A DNA stretch of 64,000 nt from an uncultured Sphingomonadaceae bacterium (GTDB lineage Bacteria; Pseudomonadota; Alphaproteobacteria; Sphingomonadales; Sphingomonadaceae). Both the position numbers and the translations under genes were made by a program. The notes beneath the pieces were generated by a model, which made no database searches, was not told the origin of the DNA, and saw nothing but the letters and a program-made list of their open reading frames with translations. The DNA lies in the NCBI GenBank assembly GCA_947488625.1, contig CANKZR010000001.1, positions 1,798,001 through 1,862,000 on the forward strand. The letters run 5' to 3'. Below, piece by piece: positions 33,964 to 42,847 of this stretch (its first letter is position 1; every line of letters starts with the position of its first letter).

Positions 33964-34002
33964 GGCTTTCCACTAATGCCAAGCGCGGCTAACAGGCAAG
34001 GC

Positions 34003-34914
34003 ATGACTGCCGAAACCATCACGCCCGACAGCGAACACAAAAGCCTGGCCGAGCGGTTGCCGCAACCCTTGCGCGATTACGCGCTGCTGGCGCGGTTCGA
34101 CAGGCCGATCGGTTGGTGGCTGCTGTTCTGGCCTTGCGCCTGGGGCACATGGCTGGCGGGCGCGGGCCTGCAATGGCAGCTTATCCTCTGGTTCCTGCTT
34201 GGCAGCATCGCCATGCGTTCTGCCGGATGCGTCTACAACGATATCGTGGACCGAGATCTGGACAAGAGCGTGGCGCGCACCGCCAATCGGCCCATCGCCA
34301 GCGGACGGGTGAGCCGCAAGGCGGCGTGGGTATGGCTGCTGGCCTTGTGCGGCGTGGGGCTGCTGGTGCTGCTGCAACTTCGCTGGCAAGCGCAACTGGT
34401 GGCGCTGGGCAGCCTTGCGCTGGTGGCGGCTTACCCCTTCATGAAACGCATCACATGGTGGCCACAGGCGTGGCTGGGGCTGGTTTTCACCTGGGGTGCG
34501 CTGGTGGGGTGGACCGCTTTGCGCGCAGACAATCTGGCGGTTCCGCTGGCTCTGTACGCTGGCGCGTTCTTCTGGTGCATGGGGTACGACACCATCTACG
34601 CCCTGCAGGACCGGGAAGACGATGCGCTGGTTGGCATCAAGTCCTCTGCCCTGCGCCTCGGCGGGAAGGTGAAGCCGGGCGTGGCCGCATTTTACTTCGC
34701 CGCAGTCGCGCTGTGGGCCTTCGCCTTCTGGCAACTGCGCGGCGACTGGATCGCTCTGCTAGCACTGGTCCCGGCTGCCATGCACCTTGGCTGGCAGGTG
34801 ATAACGCTGGATGCGGACGATCCGACGAACCCGCTCGCTCGCTTTCGCAGCAATCGTTATGCTGGCGCGCTGGTGGCAGCGGCCTGTTTCGTTGTCGGCA
34901 ACTCCGGCGGGTAA
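34003..34914 (+). CDS. ubiA: 4-hydroxybenzoate polyprenyltransferase UbiA
   Basis: Integral membrane prenyltransferase of ubiquinone synthesis. The 303-residue protein has about eight membrane helices, the first Asp-rich motif NDIVDRDLD (residues 79-87) that binds the Mg-pyrophosphate, and the second YALQDREDD near residue 205. ATG 34003 is preferred because AGGCAAGG precedes it; the ATG at 33976 lacks a site. It is divergent from rsmE. Distinguished from CtaB (same fold, at 61010 in this window) by the RFDRPIGWWLL opening. Confidence 0.93.
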   Translation: MTAETITPDSEHKSLAERLPQPLRDYALLARFDRPIGWWLLFWPCAWGTWLAGAGLQWQLILWFLLGSIAMRSAGCVYNDIVDRDLDKSVARTANRPIASGRVSRKAAWVWLLALCGVGLLVLLQLRWQAQLVALGSLALVAAYPFMKRITWWPQAWLGLVFTWGALVGWTALRADNLAVPLALYAGAFFWCMGYDTIYALQDREDDALVGIKSSALRLGGKVKPGVAAFYFAAVALWAFAFWQLRGDWIALLALVPAAMHLGWQVITLDADDPTNPLARFRSNRYAGALVAAACFVVGNSGG

Positions 34915-34918
34915 GATG

Positions 34919-36283
34919 CTATTCCGCGGGCTGCGGCACCGCGTCGGATTTGCGCGGATTGGCGCGGCGGATGAGTTTTGAAAGGCGCGCAGTGATCGCG
35001 CCGTGTTGCTGCATCCAGTCGTAGTATTCGCGGTACTTCGGATCTTCGGCCAACAGGTGCGCCTCTTCGGTGCGCGCGCGCCAATAGTAGATCGCGCTCA
35101 CCACGCCCAAAAATACGCTGTTGCGAATGGCGTCCGCCAGCGAATCCGAAGTGACGAGGAAGGGCATGTAGCAGAACCACCAGAACGCGTTCTTCGACAG
35201 ATAGGCCGGATGGCGAGTGTAGCGATATGGCCCGTTCGTGATCACGCCGCGGTAGGTGAGGTTGGAAAAGCGGATGCCGAAGGCCACCGTCGCCCAGGCA
35301 TAGATCGAGGTGAGAAATACCAGCCACGCCGCCCACAGGTACAGCAGCGCGGTATGTCCGGCTAGCCAGTAGGCCCAGTCGGCCGTGTTGTATTCGTACT
35401 GGATCACCCCGCCATCGCCCATGATGCCATAGACGAATGGCGGATAGCACAGCAGCGCCGCCACCCAGCCGGCAAGGAACGGATTGCCGCTGCGGATATG
35501 CGCGTCCAGCGGGCGCAGGGTGAGCAGGTAACCCACCGTGCCGATCTGCACGTCGATCACGAACAACAATTCGAACAGGGTTACACCCAGGCGCACCGGA
35601 TCGTTCAGCATGGCTGTGCCGTCCGCCTCAACCACGGCAGCAAATCCTGGGGGCAGGATGCCGATCATGAAGGCACTGAAAAATCCCTTTATGATCCATG
35701 CTCGCCAGTGCTTCTTGATCTGCTCTCCATCCCACGCCTCGCGCCCCACCAGCATGGCGCCGAAATGCCAGCAATGGTCCTTCGGGTTCACCATCACCCG
35801 GTCGATCCAGATGACATAGGGCACCGACAACACGAACATGGGCACGATGGCCCAGCCGATCACGCGCATCGCAAACATGTAATTGCCATCCCAGTACCAG
35901 CGGCACAGCATGTACAGCGCGCCGATGATGAACCATGTCGCCCACAGCCCGGCCAGCTTGGTGATGGAGATATCGAGCACTTCGGAAACCGGGCGGCGGC
36001 GCGACCAGTCGATGCCGGTAGAGGCATTGCGATGGACCTTTTCCACCAGCACGGACCATGCGGCCATGACAAGGCCGGTCAGCACCATGGCGGCTAGGGC
36101 CGCGTTAGGACCGGAAAGGCGCCCGCGATCGCTGGGCCAGCCGAGGAATTCGCAGATTTCAGGCCAGTTTCGCGCAAACAGGATGCACGACAACAGCGTG
36201 ACAAGGCCGACAAGGCCCACCCACGGGGATACATCGCTGGCCGGCGGCTTTGCTGGCGGCGTGAAATCGCTGGTCGCGCTCAT
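34919..36283 (-). CDS. Multi-pass membrane protein with ICMT/PEMT-type methyltransferase C-terminus
   Basis: 454-residue membrane protein with about ten hydrophobic segments. The C-terminal 120 residues carry the isoprenylcysteine carboxyl methyltransferase / phospholipid methyltransferase signature: GPYRYTRHPAYLSKNAFWW, then EEAHLLAEDPKYREYYDWM, which bind SAM. The N-terminal 300 residues are family-unassigned by eye. Such proteins methylate lipids or unknown small substrates. The start at 36283 (MSATSDFTPP) avoids an upstream extension. Convergent with ubiA; the next gene on the strand, bamB, is separate. Confidence 0.75.
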   Translation of the reverse strand: MSATSDFTPPAKPPASDVSPWVGLVGLVTLLSCILFARNWPEICEFLGWPSDRGRLSGPNAALAAMVLTGLVMAAWSVLVEKVHRNASTGIDWSRRRPVSEVLDISITKLAGLWATWFIIGALYMLCRWYWDGNYMFAMRVIGWAIVPMFVLSVPYVIWIDRVMVNPKDHCWHFGAMLVGREAWDGEQIKKHWRAWIIKGFFSAFMIGILPPGFAAVVEADGTAMLNDPVRLGVTLFELLFVIDVQIGTVGYLLTLRPLDAHIRSGNPFLAGWVAALLCYPPFVYGIMGDGGVIQYEYNTADWAYWLAGHTALLYLWAAWLVFLTSIYAWATVAFGIRFSNLTYRGVITNGPYRYTRHPAYLSKNAFWWFCYMPFLVTSDSLADAIRNSVFLGVVSAIYYWRARTEEAHLLAEDPKYREYYDWMQQHGAITARLSKLIRRANPRKSDAVPQPAE

Positions 36284-36378
36284 CACGCACGAGGTAGCGT
36301 GCAAGGGTTAAAGGGCCGGTAACGGCAACCTTCTAAAGCGCCTGCAATCCCGACGTTCAGATGCCGGGCAAGCGGGGT

Positions 36379-37749
36379 TCAGCGCCAGGCGTGGATCGTG
36401 CCGTCGTCGTCGAGGATATACAGCATGTTGTTCGCCACCACGGGGGGCAGCGATACGCCATCGCTTAGACGGGTGAAGTCGGTAACTTCGCCGGTCATCA
36501 CGTCGGCGCTTTTCACATAACCGCGGCTGCTGGCAATCCATAGACGGCCGCTGGCCAGCACAGGTCCGGTCCAGAAAATCGGGCCTTCGCGGTCCTCGGC
36601 ATCGCGCCACTGCTCCAACTGCGTGAGCCAGCGAATGCGGCCAGTGGTGCGCTGGATAGCCAGCAACTGCGCATCGTCGGTAAGGGTGAAAACCCATTCG
36701 CCCACCACCGTAGGGGTGGAGATGCCTGCCAGCGTCAGTTCCCAGATGCGTTGTCCGGTCAGCAGTTCATAGGCAGCCATGCGGCCGCCCTGCCCCAGTG
36801 CATAGACGCGGCCCTGATCGATGATCGGATCGGCATCGACATCGGTAAGCGTGCCTACCTGCGTGCTGATGGACGTGCGCGCCAGAGCGTCAGACCACAA
36901 TTCGCGGCCATTCTCGTAGCGATAGGCCACCAGTTCGCCGGAGGAGAAGCCAGCCACCACCGTACCCTGGCCTGCGGCGGGTGCGGCCACTCCGAACAGG
37001 CCCGACTGGCCCGATGCTGCAGCGCGTTGCCACACGATGCTGCCATCGTCGGTATCCAGTGCGAAAAGCTGGTTATCCTGCGTCATCACGAAGACTTCGT
37101 TGAACGCGATGGTGGGCGCGCCGCGCAGCGGACCTGCGGGTTTTACCCGCCAGATTTCCGTGCCGGTCTGCGCATCCAGCGCCACGACATCGCCAACGCC
37201 GTTGGTGGCGTAGACACGCCCATTGTCATAGGCTGCGCCGCCGCCGAAAGTGGCGTTCTTCAAATCGCCGGAAACCACGATCTGGTGGTTCCAGAGGCGC
37301 GCGCCTGTCTGGGCGTCGAACGCGTAGACCACGGCGCCGGTATCCACCGCGAACAGCATGCCGCCGCCAACCACGGGTGCAGCGGCCAATCGGCGGGTCT
37401 TGGTCGTACCCGCGATATCGGCGCTCCAGGCGCGGGTGGGATTGTTGGAAAGGGTTACATGCCCCGCCACCTTCGCGGCATTGCCGCCAGCCATCGGCCA
37501 AGCTTCATTCGTGGTAGCCGGGGGCACGACCACGGTAACGTCGGCCAGGGCAGGGTCGGCAGAAATATCGGTGGCGATGCGCGAGAGGATGGGAATGCGA
37601 TTGCCCAGCGTCGGCGTTTTTTCATCATCGTCGCCGCCACCTCCGAACAGGCCGCCGGAACATCCGGCAAGGGTCAAGGCCAGCATGCCTGCAAGCAGCG
37701 GGGCTGCAAATCGGTTCGCCGTGGGGCGCAGCTTCGTCATCGTCATCAT
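36379..37749 (-). CDS. bamB: Outer membrane assembly lipoprotein BamB (PQQ beta-propeller)
   Basis: Lipoprotein of the BAM complex that inserts outer membrane proteins. The 456-residue precursor has a lipobox LAGC at about residues 27-30, a glycine-rich linker, and an eight-bladed beta-propeller with repeated PQQ-like strands such as GAVVYAFDAQTGARLWNHQ and DVVALDAQTGTEIWRV. It is slightly longer than the enterobacterial protein. Three candidate ATGs lie in the first six codons; the exact one does not matter. It follows the yfgM-like gene by 8 bases, the usual pairing. Confidence 0.93.
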   Translation of the reverse strand: MMTMTKLRPTANRFAAPLLAGMLALTLAGCSGGLFGGGGDDDEKTPTLGNRIPILSRIATDISADPALADVTVVVPPATTNEAWPMAGGNAAKVAGHVTLSNNPTRAWSADIAGTTKTRRLAAAPVVGGGMLFAVDTGAVVYAFDAQTGARLWNHQIVVSGDLKNATFGGGAAYDNGRVYATNGVGDVVALDAQTGTEIWRVKPAGPLRGAPTIAFNEVFVMTQDNQLFALDTDDGSIVWQRAAASGQSGLFGVAAPAAGQGTVVAGFSSGELVAYRYENGRELWSDALARTSISTQVGTLTDVDADPIIDQGRVYALGQGGRMAAYELLTGQRIWELTLAGISTPTVVGEWVFTLTDDAQLLAIQRTTGRIRWLTQLEQWRDAEDREGPIFWTGPVLASGRLWIASSRGYVKSADVMTGEVTDFTRLSDGVSLPPVVANNMLYILDDDGTIHAWR

Positions 37750-37757
37750 ACTCGCTA

Positions 37758-38561
37758 TTATTCTACCAGCTCGGCGTCAGGCTCTTGCAGAGGCTCGCCA
37801 GTCAGTTCGGCAAGGGTGGCATCGACATTCTCGATCGCATCGACGCCCAGCAGGCCTGCCAGCTCCCGCGCACGGGCGCGAAGGGTGGAAGGCACTTCGT
37901 CATTGGCAGCGATATCGGCCAGCAAGGCGCCAGCCTCCTGCGTCTTGCCCTGATCGAGATAGGCGTGGGCCACAAGTTCGCCGGCACTGCCGTAATAGGC
38001 GTTGTCGGGCACGGCGAGCGGTCCGACGCGGTCGATCACGGCCTGCGGTGCCATCTCGTCATAGCGCGCCGAAACGCTGCGGATCGTGGCGATATCGCGC
38101 ATCTCGGCAGAGAGATCGCCGTCGGAGGATATCTGGTCGTAAAGCGCGGCAGCAGCTTCGGTATCGCCGCGTTCCACCGCGATTGCCGCGCGCAGCATGG
38201 CGGCCATGGTGGCAGCGCCGCCCTCGCCTGCCGCCAGTGCGGCAAGCTCTTCATCGGCGATGTCGGTGTTGCCTGCTTCCAGTTCGTCGATGGCCTGGAC
38301 CAGATTTTCCGATGCGACTTCCAGTTCGCCCTCTCCCTGGTCCTGCCAGAACAGAAAGCCGCCGAATGCCGCGATGGCAACGACGAAGGCAATGCCCAGT
38401 GGCCAGCCGTACTTCCTGGCGAAATCGCCGACCTCGTCATGGCGAACGGCCTCGTCCACCTCGCGCATGAGCATTTCCTGCTCTGCATCGGCGCGGTCTT
38501 TCGACGACGGTTTACCCGAAGTCCTGGCAGGTACGTTTGAATTCGTCGGTGCTTTGGCCAC
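37758..38561 (-). CDS. YfgM-like membrane-anchored tetratricopeptide protein
   Basis: Inner-membrane protein with a periplasmic TPR domain, expected to work with the Sec/BAM chaperone network. The 267-residue protein has an acidic cytoplasmic start, one membrane helix (about residues 52-72, WPLGIAFVVAIAAFGGFLFW) and helical repeats (residues 80-255). In E. coli YfgM sits beside BamB and interacts with PpiD; the neighbour relation is conserved here. An ancillary role in envelope biogenesis is inferred from family and context. Confidence 0.85.
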   Translation of the reverse strand: MAKAPTNSNVPARTSGKPSSKDRADAEQEMLMREVDEAVRHDEVGDFARKYGWPLGIAFVVAIAAFGGFLFWQDQGEGELEVASENLVQAIDELEAGNTDIADEELAALAAGEGGAATMAAMLRAAIAVERGDTEAAAALYDQISSDGDLSAEMRDIATIRSVSARYDEMAPQAVIDRVGPLAVPDNAYYGSAGELVAHAYLDQGKTQEAGALLADIAANDEVPSTLRARARELAGLLGVDAIENVDATLAELTGEPLQEPDAELVE

Positions 38562-38699
38562 TTTGTGTCGATCGTGCTGGAATGGATATCAAGCCGCGCT
38601 CTTTAACGGATGGCACAGGCATTTCAATCGAAGAGCAGACAGTGTCCCCGCTCGCGTGAACGCCCCATGAAGGCCACGTTGCGCCCAGATGCCCGCAAG

Positions 38700-39851
38700 C
38701 TATTGAGAGCGCGGATATTTCTGCATCAGGCCCCAGTAAAGCGCGCGGTAGCGTTCGATCATGCGCTGCTCGTCAAATTCCTCTCGCGCCTTCTGGCGGT
38801 TGGCCTGCCCCATGCGCTTTCGCGTCGCCGGATCCTGCGCCAGCCGTGACAGCGACTTGGCGAGGGCCTTCTCGGTCTCTGGCGAGGTTACGGGTTCCAC
38901 CAGGGCAGGCCCGTTGTCGCTGGAAACCATGGAACCGACATCGCCGACGCGCGGCGCGACAACGGGAAGCCCGGCGGCCATCGCCTCCACGACGGAGATA
39001 GGGAACTGCTCCGAATGGCTGGAAAGCGCGAAAATGTCGAACAGCCCGACCAGCTTGGCAGGTTGCGCCACGAAGCCGGGCAGGTGGACGCGATCTTCCA
39101 CACCCATGCGCTCTGCTTCGGCCAATAGCGCGTCGCGCTCCGGCCCCTCGCCCGCGATCACCAGTTGCCATTCGGACGGCAGGCGATCCATTGCACGTAC
39201 CAGCACGTCCAGCTGCTTAACCTGCCGAAGCCCCGCCAGCGTGCCGATCCAGAACTCGTCCTTGTGCTTGATAAGCCCCGGCAGGATGTCGCGCTTGGGC
39301 GGCGCGGCATAGGCGCGGGTGTCGATACCGTTGGGAATGCGCCGCACGCGGGTGCGCGGCTGGTCCCACACGTTCAGCGCGATATCCTCCAGCGTGGCAG
39401 AGGGCACCACCAGCGCAGCAGCACGCCCCAGCGCGATCTTGCGATACCAGTTGCGCCGCCGCTTCAGCTTCTTCACTTCGTCCTCGTTGAAGCCATCTTC
39501 GTGGTGCACCAGCGGCGGCAGCTTGAACGCGTCGGCAAAAATGGTGTGCGCCATCACGGCGTCGATTGCGCCCCAGTTGTAGGTGCAGACAAGGTCGTAC
39601 CCTGTCATCGCCCGGGCCAGTGCCGCCAGCCGTCCCGGCATGGGCTTTCCCTGTAACGATGGAAACTTCGGCCACGACACGCGCGCCTTCTTGCCGATCA
39701 ACGCTGCCGCGCCGCGCTTCTCCAGATCGCCGGAGACAATGGCATGATCTACCTTCCTGCCCCATTCGTTGATGAGGCGCACGTTGCGCAGTTCCTTACC
39801 CCCTATGTCGAAGGTGGAATGCAGGTGGAGGATCTTGGGCGTCTTGCTCAT
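38700..39851 (-). CDS. GT4-family glycosyltransferase
   Basis: Retaining glycosyltransferase with the GT-B fold. The 383-residue protein has an N-terminal Rossmann domain (GGKELRNVRLINEWG) and a C-terminal nucleotide-sugar domain carrying IPNGIDTRAYAAPPK, GTLAGLRQVKQLD and the ExxxxE-type motif in SEQFPISVVEAMAAGLPVVA. The cluster has no lipid-carrier genes, so the acceptor (lipopolysaccharide, exopolysaccharide or other) is unknown. Its ATG overlaps the stop of the alpha/beta hydrolase (ATGA, 39851-39848), so they are coupled. Confidence 0.88.
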   Translation of the reverse strand: MSKTPKILHLHSTFDIGGKELRNVRLINEWGRKVDHAIVSGDLEKRGAAALIGKKARVSWPKFPSLQGKPMPGRLAALARAMTGYDLVCTYNWGAIDAVMAHTIFADAFKLPPLVHHEDGFNEDEVKKLKRRRNWYRKIALGRAAALVVPSATLEDIALNVWDQPRTRVRRIPNGIDTRAYAAPPKRDILPGLIKHKDEFWIGTLAGLRQVKQLDVLVRAMDRLPSEWQLVIAGEGPERDALLAEAERMGVEDRVHLPGFVAQPAKLVGLFDIFALSSHSEQFPISVVEAMAAGLPVVAPRVGDVGSMVSSDNGPALVEPVTSPETEKALAKSLSRLAQDPATRKRMGQANRQKAREEFDEQRMIERYRALYWGLMQKYPRSQ

Positions 39852-40711
39852 GCAACCTTTCCCAGCAACCGCGCGATGGCATCCAGCGCGATGGGTTCTT
39901 CCAGCGTGGGTGCGTGGCCCACACCCGGAACGGTGACGGTTTCCAACCCGGCAATCTCTGCGTCCATGCGGCGGAACGTCGCGTCCGACAGCAAATCCGA
40001 CAATTCCCCGCGCAAGGCCAGCAACGGTCTGCCTTCCAGCTTTTTCAAAGCCGGCCACAGGTCCAGCCCCATGTCCGCGCCCGGCTGGCTGAAGGGCTCG
40101 GCGATTTTCATGTCGTAGTCGAAAGTTATGCGGCCGTTGCCCGATACGCACATCAGCCGCTTGGTATAGCGCAGCCAGTCCTCGATGCCGTAGGCGGGGT
40201 ATACGTGCGAAGCGCTGTCCTTCATCGCCCATGCCGCGTGCATCCAGGTGGGATAGCTGCGTCCTTGCCCCACGTAATCGCGGATACGTTCCAGCCCGTC
40301 TTCCTCTATCACCGGACCGATATCGTTGATTACCGCTCCTGCCAGCCGGCTGGCATCGGCCTGCGCCAGCAGCATGGTGATAATTCCGCCCAGCGAGGTG
40401 CCGATGGCCACAACCCGGCCCAGTTCGGCCTGCTCTATCAGGGCAGAGATATCCTCCACGTAATTGGCAGGCGTATAGCTGGATGGGTCCTTGGCATAAT
40501 CGCTTTCTCCGCGGCCCCGCAGGTCTGCGCAGACGATACGCCATTCACCGGCAAAGGCCTCTGCCACCGGCTCGAAATCACGGGCGTTGCGGGTCAGGCC
40601 GGGGATGCACAGGATGGCCGGGCGATCATCGCGCCCCGCGTAATCGCGGTAATGCAGGGTAAGCCCCTCACCGCTTTTCCATGTCCCTTGCCGATAGGCG
40701 GCGTCGCTCAA
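39848..40711 (-). CDS. Alpha/beta hydrolase
   Basis: Alpha/beta-hydrolase-fold enzyme of 287 residues when started at TTG 40711. The oxyanion region PAILCIPGLTRN, the nucleophile elbow GTSLGG and a C-terminal GHAPTLEEP with the catalytic histidine are visible; the fold resembles 3-oxoadipate enol-lactonase and epoxide-hydrolase relatives. TTG 40711 is chosen because AAAGGGG lies six bases upstream and because an ATG at 40774 would overlap the selO start on the other strand. The substrate is unknown. It is cotranscribed with the glycosyltransferase. Confidence 0.8.
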   Translation of the reverse strand: MSDAAYRQGTWKSGEGLTLHYRDYAGRDDRPAILCIPGLTRNARDFEPVAEAFAGEWRIVCADLRGRGESDYAKDPSSYTPANYVEDISALIEQAELGRVVAIGTSLGGIITMLLAQADASRLAGAVINDIGPVIEEDGLERIRDYVGQGRSYPTWMHAAWAMKDSASHVYPAYGIEDWLRYTKRLMCVSGNGRITFDYDMKIAEPFSQPGADMGLDLWPALKKLEGRPLLALRGELSDLLSDATFRRMDAEIAGLETVTVPGVGHAPTLEEPIALDAIARLLGKVA

Positions 40712-40772
40712 TTCTGGCCCCTTTGCTTTGCCCGCCTTGCGGCTGGGCCTGCGAAGGGCCACTAATGGATGC

Positions 40773-42173
40773 ATGCGACACGAACCGCAACCGGCCAAGT
40801 ACACTCCCGACCCACAAATCGAGGAGGTGGCGGATTTCCTCGCCGATCCGGTGGTGGCGGCTGAGTTTCCGCAACATACATTGCGCTTTCGTAATCGACG
40901 GTGGGACAAGGCGGTGGGCCTGCACCACCTGTCGGACGAGAATTGGGTTGGCCACTTCGGCAAGTTTTCCCCCTTGCCCTACAACCTGCCGCAGCCATTG
41001 GCGTTGCGGTATCATGGCCACCAGTTCCGCGTGTACAATCCGGAAATAGGCGACGGGCGCGGTTTCCTGTTCGCCCAGATGCGCGACGCGGCTGGCCATT
41101 TGCTGGATTGCGGCACCAAGGGGAGCGGCCTCACGCCCTACAGCCGCACGGCCGATGGCAGGCTGACGCTGAAAGGCGGCGTGCGCGAGATACTTGCGAC
41201 CGAAATGCTGGAGGCTCTGGGGGCGAACACATCCAAGACCTTTTCCATCATCGAAACGGGCGAGGCGCTGGAGCGCGGGGACGAGCCGTCCCCCACCCGG
41301 TCCGCCGTGATGGTGCGCCTCAGCCACGGACATATCCGCATCGGCAGTTTCCAGCGGCTGATGGCGCTGGAGGAAGACGCTCATCTGACGCGGCTGGTGG
41401 ATTATTGCCTCGCGACCTATCCCGGCCCCCTGCCCCCGAAAGATGCACCGGGCCGCGATCAGCCAGCAATCGCGCTGATGCACCAGGTGACGGAGCGTAT
41501 GGCCGATCTTGCTGCCAGTTACATGGTGGCAGGCTTCGTGCACGGCGTGCTGAACACCGACAATATGAACATCACGGGCGAAAGCTTCGACTACGGCCCA
41601 TGGCGTTGGCTGCCCGCGTGGGACCCCGGCTTTACCGCCGCCTATTTCGACCAGACGGGCCTCTATGCCTTTGGCCGCCAGCCCGAGGCGATACGCTGGA
41701 ACCTCGGCCAGTTCGCCATAGCCTTGCGTCCCCTGGTGGAAGCAGAGCCGCTGGTGGCTGCGCTGGAGCGGTTCGGACCACTCTACCACGATGCCATGGC
41801 GCGCCGGTTCTGCTGGCGCCTGGGCATTGCACCGCGCGGGCTGGAGAAGGACGCGGCCGTAATAGGCGCTGCAGAGGTCACGATGCGCGAGGGTCGGGTG
41901 GGCCCGGACGAATTCTTCTACCGCCACCGGGGCGGAAAGGCAGCACAGGGCACACTGGCCGATGCACTGAAGGGTTACGAACCGCTCGACAGCGATCACG
42001 AGTACTGGTCTGACGGTCAGCCTGAAACCATGCTGATCGACGAGGTGGAAACGCTGTGGTCCGCCATCGACGAGCGGGACGACTGGGCACCGCTGGAAGA
42101 GAAAGTAACCCGAATACGCCGCATGGGGGAAGCACTGGGCGAACCGCCGGAACCCCTCGGCCACACTTCCTGA
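40773..42173 (+). CDS. selO: SelO/YdiU-family protein adenylyltransferase (pseudokinase)
   Basis: Pseudokinase-fold enzyme that AMPylates proteins in redox homeostasis. The 466-residue protein shows GTKGSGLTPYSRTADGRLTL (core KGSGLTPYSR, residues 116-125), and FVHGVLNTDNMNITGESFDYGPW (core HGVLNTDNMNI), where the ATP-binding lysine and metal ligands lie. No selenocysteine is needed here; the bacterial protein often has a C-terminal Cys, but this copy ends without a Cys near the C-terminus. The ATG at 40773 is used. It is divergent from the alpha/beta hydrolase. Confidence 0.92.
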   Translation: MRHEPQPAKYTPDPQIEEVADFLADPVVAAEFPQHTLRFRNRRWDKAVGLHHLSDENWVGHFGKFSPLPYNLPQPLALRYHGHQFRVYNPEIGDGRGFLFAQMRDAAGHLLDCGTKGSGLTPYSRTADGRLTLKGGVREILATEMLEALGANTSKTFSIIETGEALERGDEPSPTRSAVMVRLSHGHIRIGSFQRLMALEEDAHLTRLVDYCLATYPGPLPPKDAPGRDQPAIALMHQVTERMADLAASYMVAGFVHGVLNTDNMNITGESFDYGPWRWLPAWDPGFTAAYFDQTGLYAFGRQPEAIRWNLGQFAIALRPLVEAEPLVAALERFGPLYHDAMARRFCWRLGIAPRGLEKDAAVIGAAEVTMREGRVGPDEFFYRHRGGKAAQGTLADALKGYEPLDSDHEYWSDGQPETMLIDEVETLWSAIDERDDWAPLEEKVTRIRRMGEALGEPPEPLGHTS

Positions 42174-42241
42174 TTCGCGCAAATCGAAAGGCGATGATAG
42201 GCTCTGCCGGTTCGATTTTTTCTTGGAGAAGGAAGAATACC

Positions 42242-42700
42242 ATGCGCAAACATGTCATCGCCGGTCTCGGCGCCCTTACGATCGCAACATCCGCCTATGC
42301 CATAGAGCCGGGCAATTGGGAGGCGACCAGCCGGATGACAGACATCCAGCTTCCGCCCGGCATGCCACCGCAGGCGGCCGACATGGTGCGCCAAATCATG
42401 GGCGGCGAAGGTCGGACCGCGCAAAATTGCGTGACGCAGGACGATCTCGACAATTCGCCCCAGCGGGTGTTCGAGGAGACCAACGGCGAATGCCGCTATT
42501 CCGAATTTGAAATGTCCGGCGGCACGATCCATGCCGTTGCCCAGTGCAGCAGCGATCAGGGCGTGATGAACATGACCATGGATGGCACCTATACCGCGGT
42601 TACCTATGACATGACGATGGCCATGCAAGGCGACATGGGGATGGGGCCCATGACCATGACGTTCGATGTAACGGGCCGGCGGTTGGGCGAGTGCGGGTGA
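42242..42700 (+). CDS. DUF3617 domain exported protein
   Basis: 152-residue exported protein of the DUF3617 family with unknown function. A signal peptide spans residues 1-20 (HVIAGLGALTIATSAYA), followed by EPGNWEATSRMTDIQ, a family hallmark. Two cysteines (in NCVTQDDL and GECRYSEFE) and a third in QCSSD may form a disulfide. The C-terminus is Met-rich (MTMAMQGDMGMGPMTMTF), as in many members. GGAGAAGG precedes the ATG. It is in its own transcription unit before the stress-type promoter at 42747. Confidence 0.85.
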   Translation: MRKHVIAGLGALTIATSAYAIEPGNWEATSRMTDIQLPPGMPPQAADMVRQIMGGEGRTAQNCVTQDDLDNSPQRVFEETNGECRYSEFEMSGGTIHAVAQCSSDQGVMNMTMDGTYTAVTYDMTMAMQGDMGMGPMTMTFDVTGRRLGECG

Positions 42701-42746
42701 TCCTCGCTGGGCATGCCGCGCCTTGGGCCGGCTAGAACCTGATGCT

Positions 42747-42772
42747 GGAACCTGAGTTGAACCCTGCGCGTT
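42747..42772 (+). promoter_or_regulatory. EcfG (general stress sigma factor) promoter, GGAAC-N17-CGTT
   Basis: GGAAC at 42747-42751, a 17-base spacer and CGTT at 42769-42772, an exact match to the EcfG consensus and the same spacing as at 20200. It lies 75 bases before the TTG start of the AstD-like gene, giving a leader of about 65 bases. Confidence 0.65.
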
Positions 42773-42847
42773 AACCGACACTTTGCGCAGAAGCATTACT
42801 TTCTGTAAGGCGCGCGACATAAACTTTTTAACGAAGGGCGTGCTGCC

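Noticed and set aside
33190-34002. Upstream extension of the ubiA frame by about 270 residues
   Set aside because: It is antisense to rsmE and unlike UbiA; the family start and ribosome binding site are at 34003.
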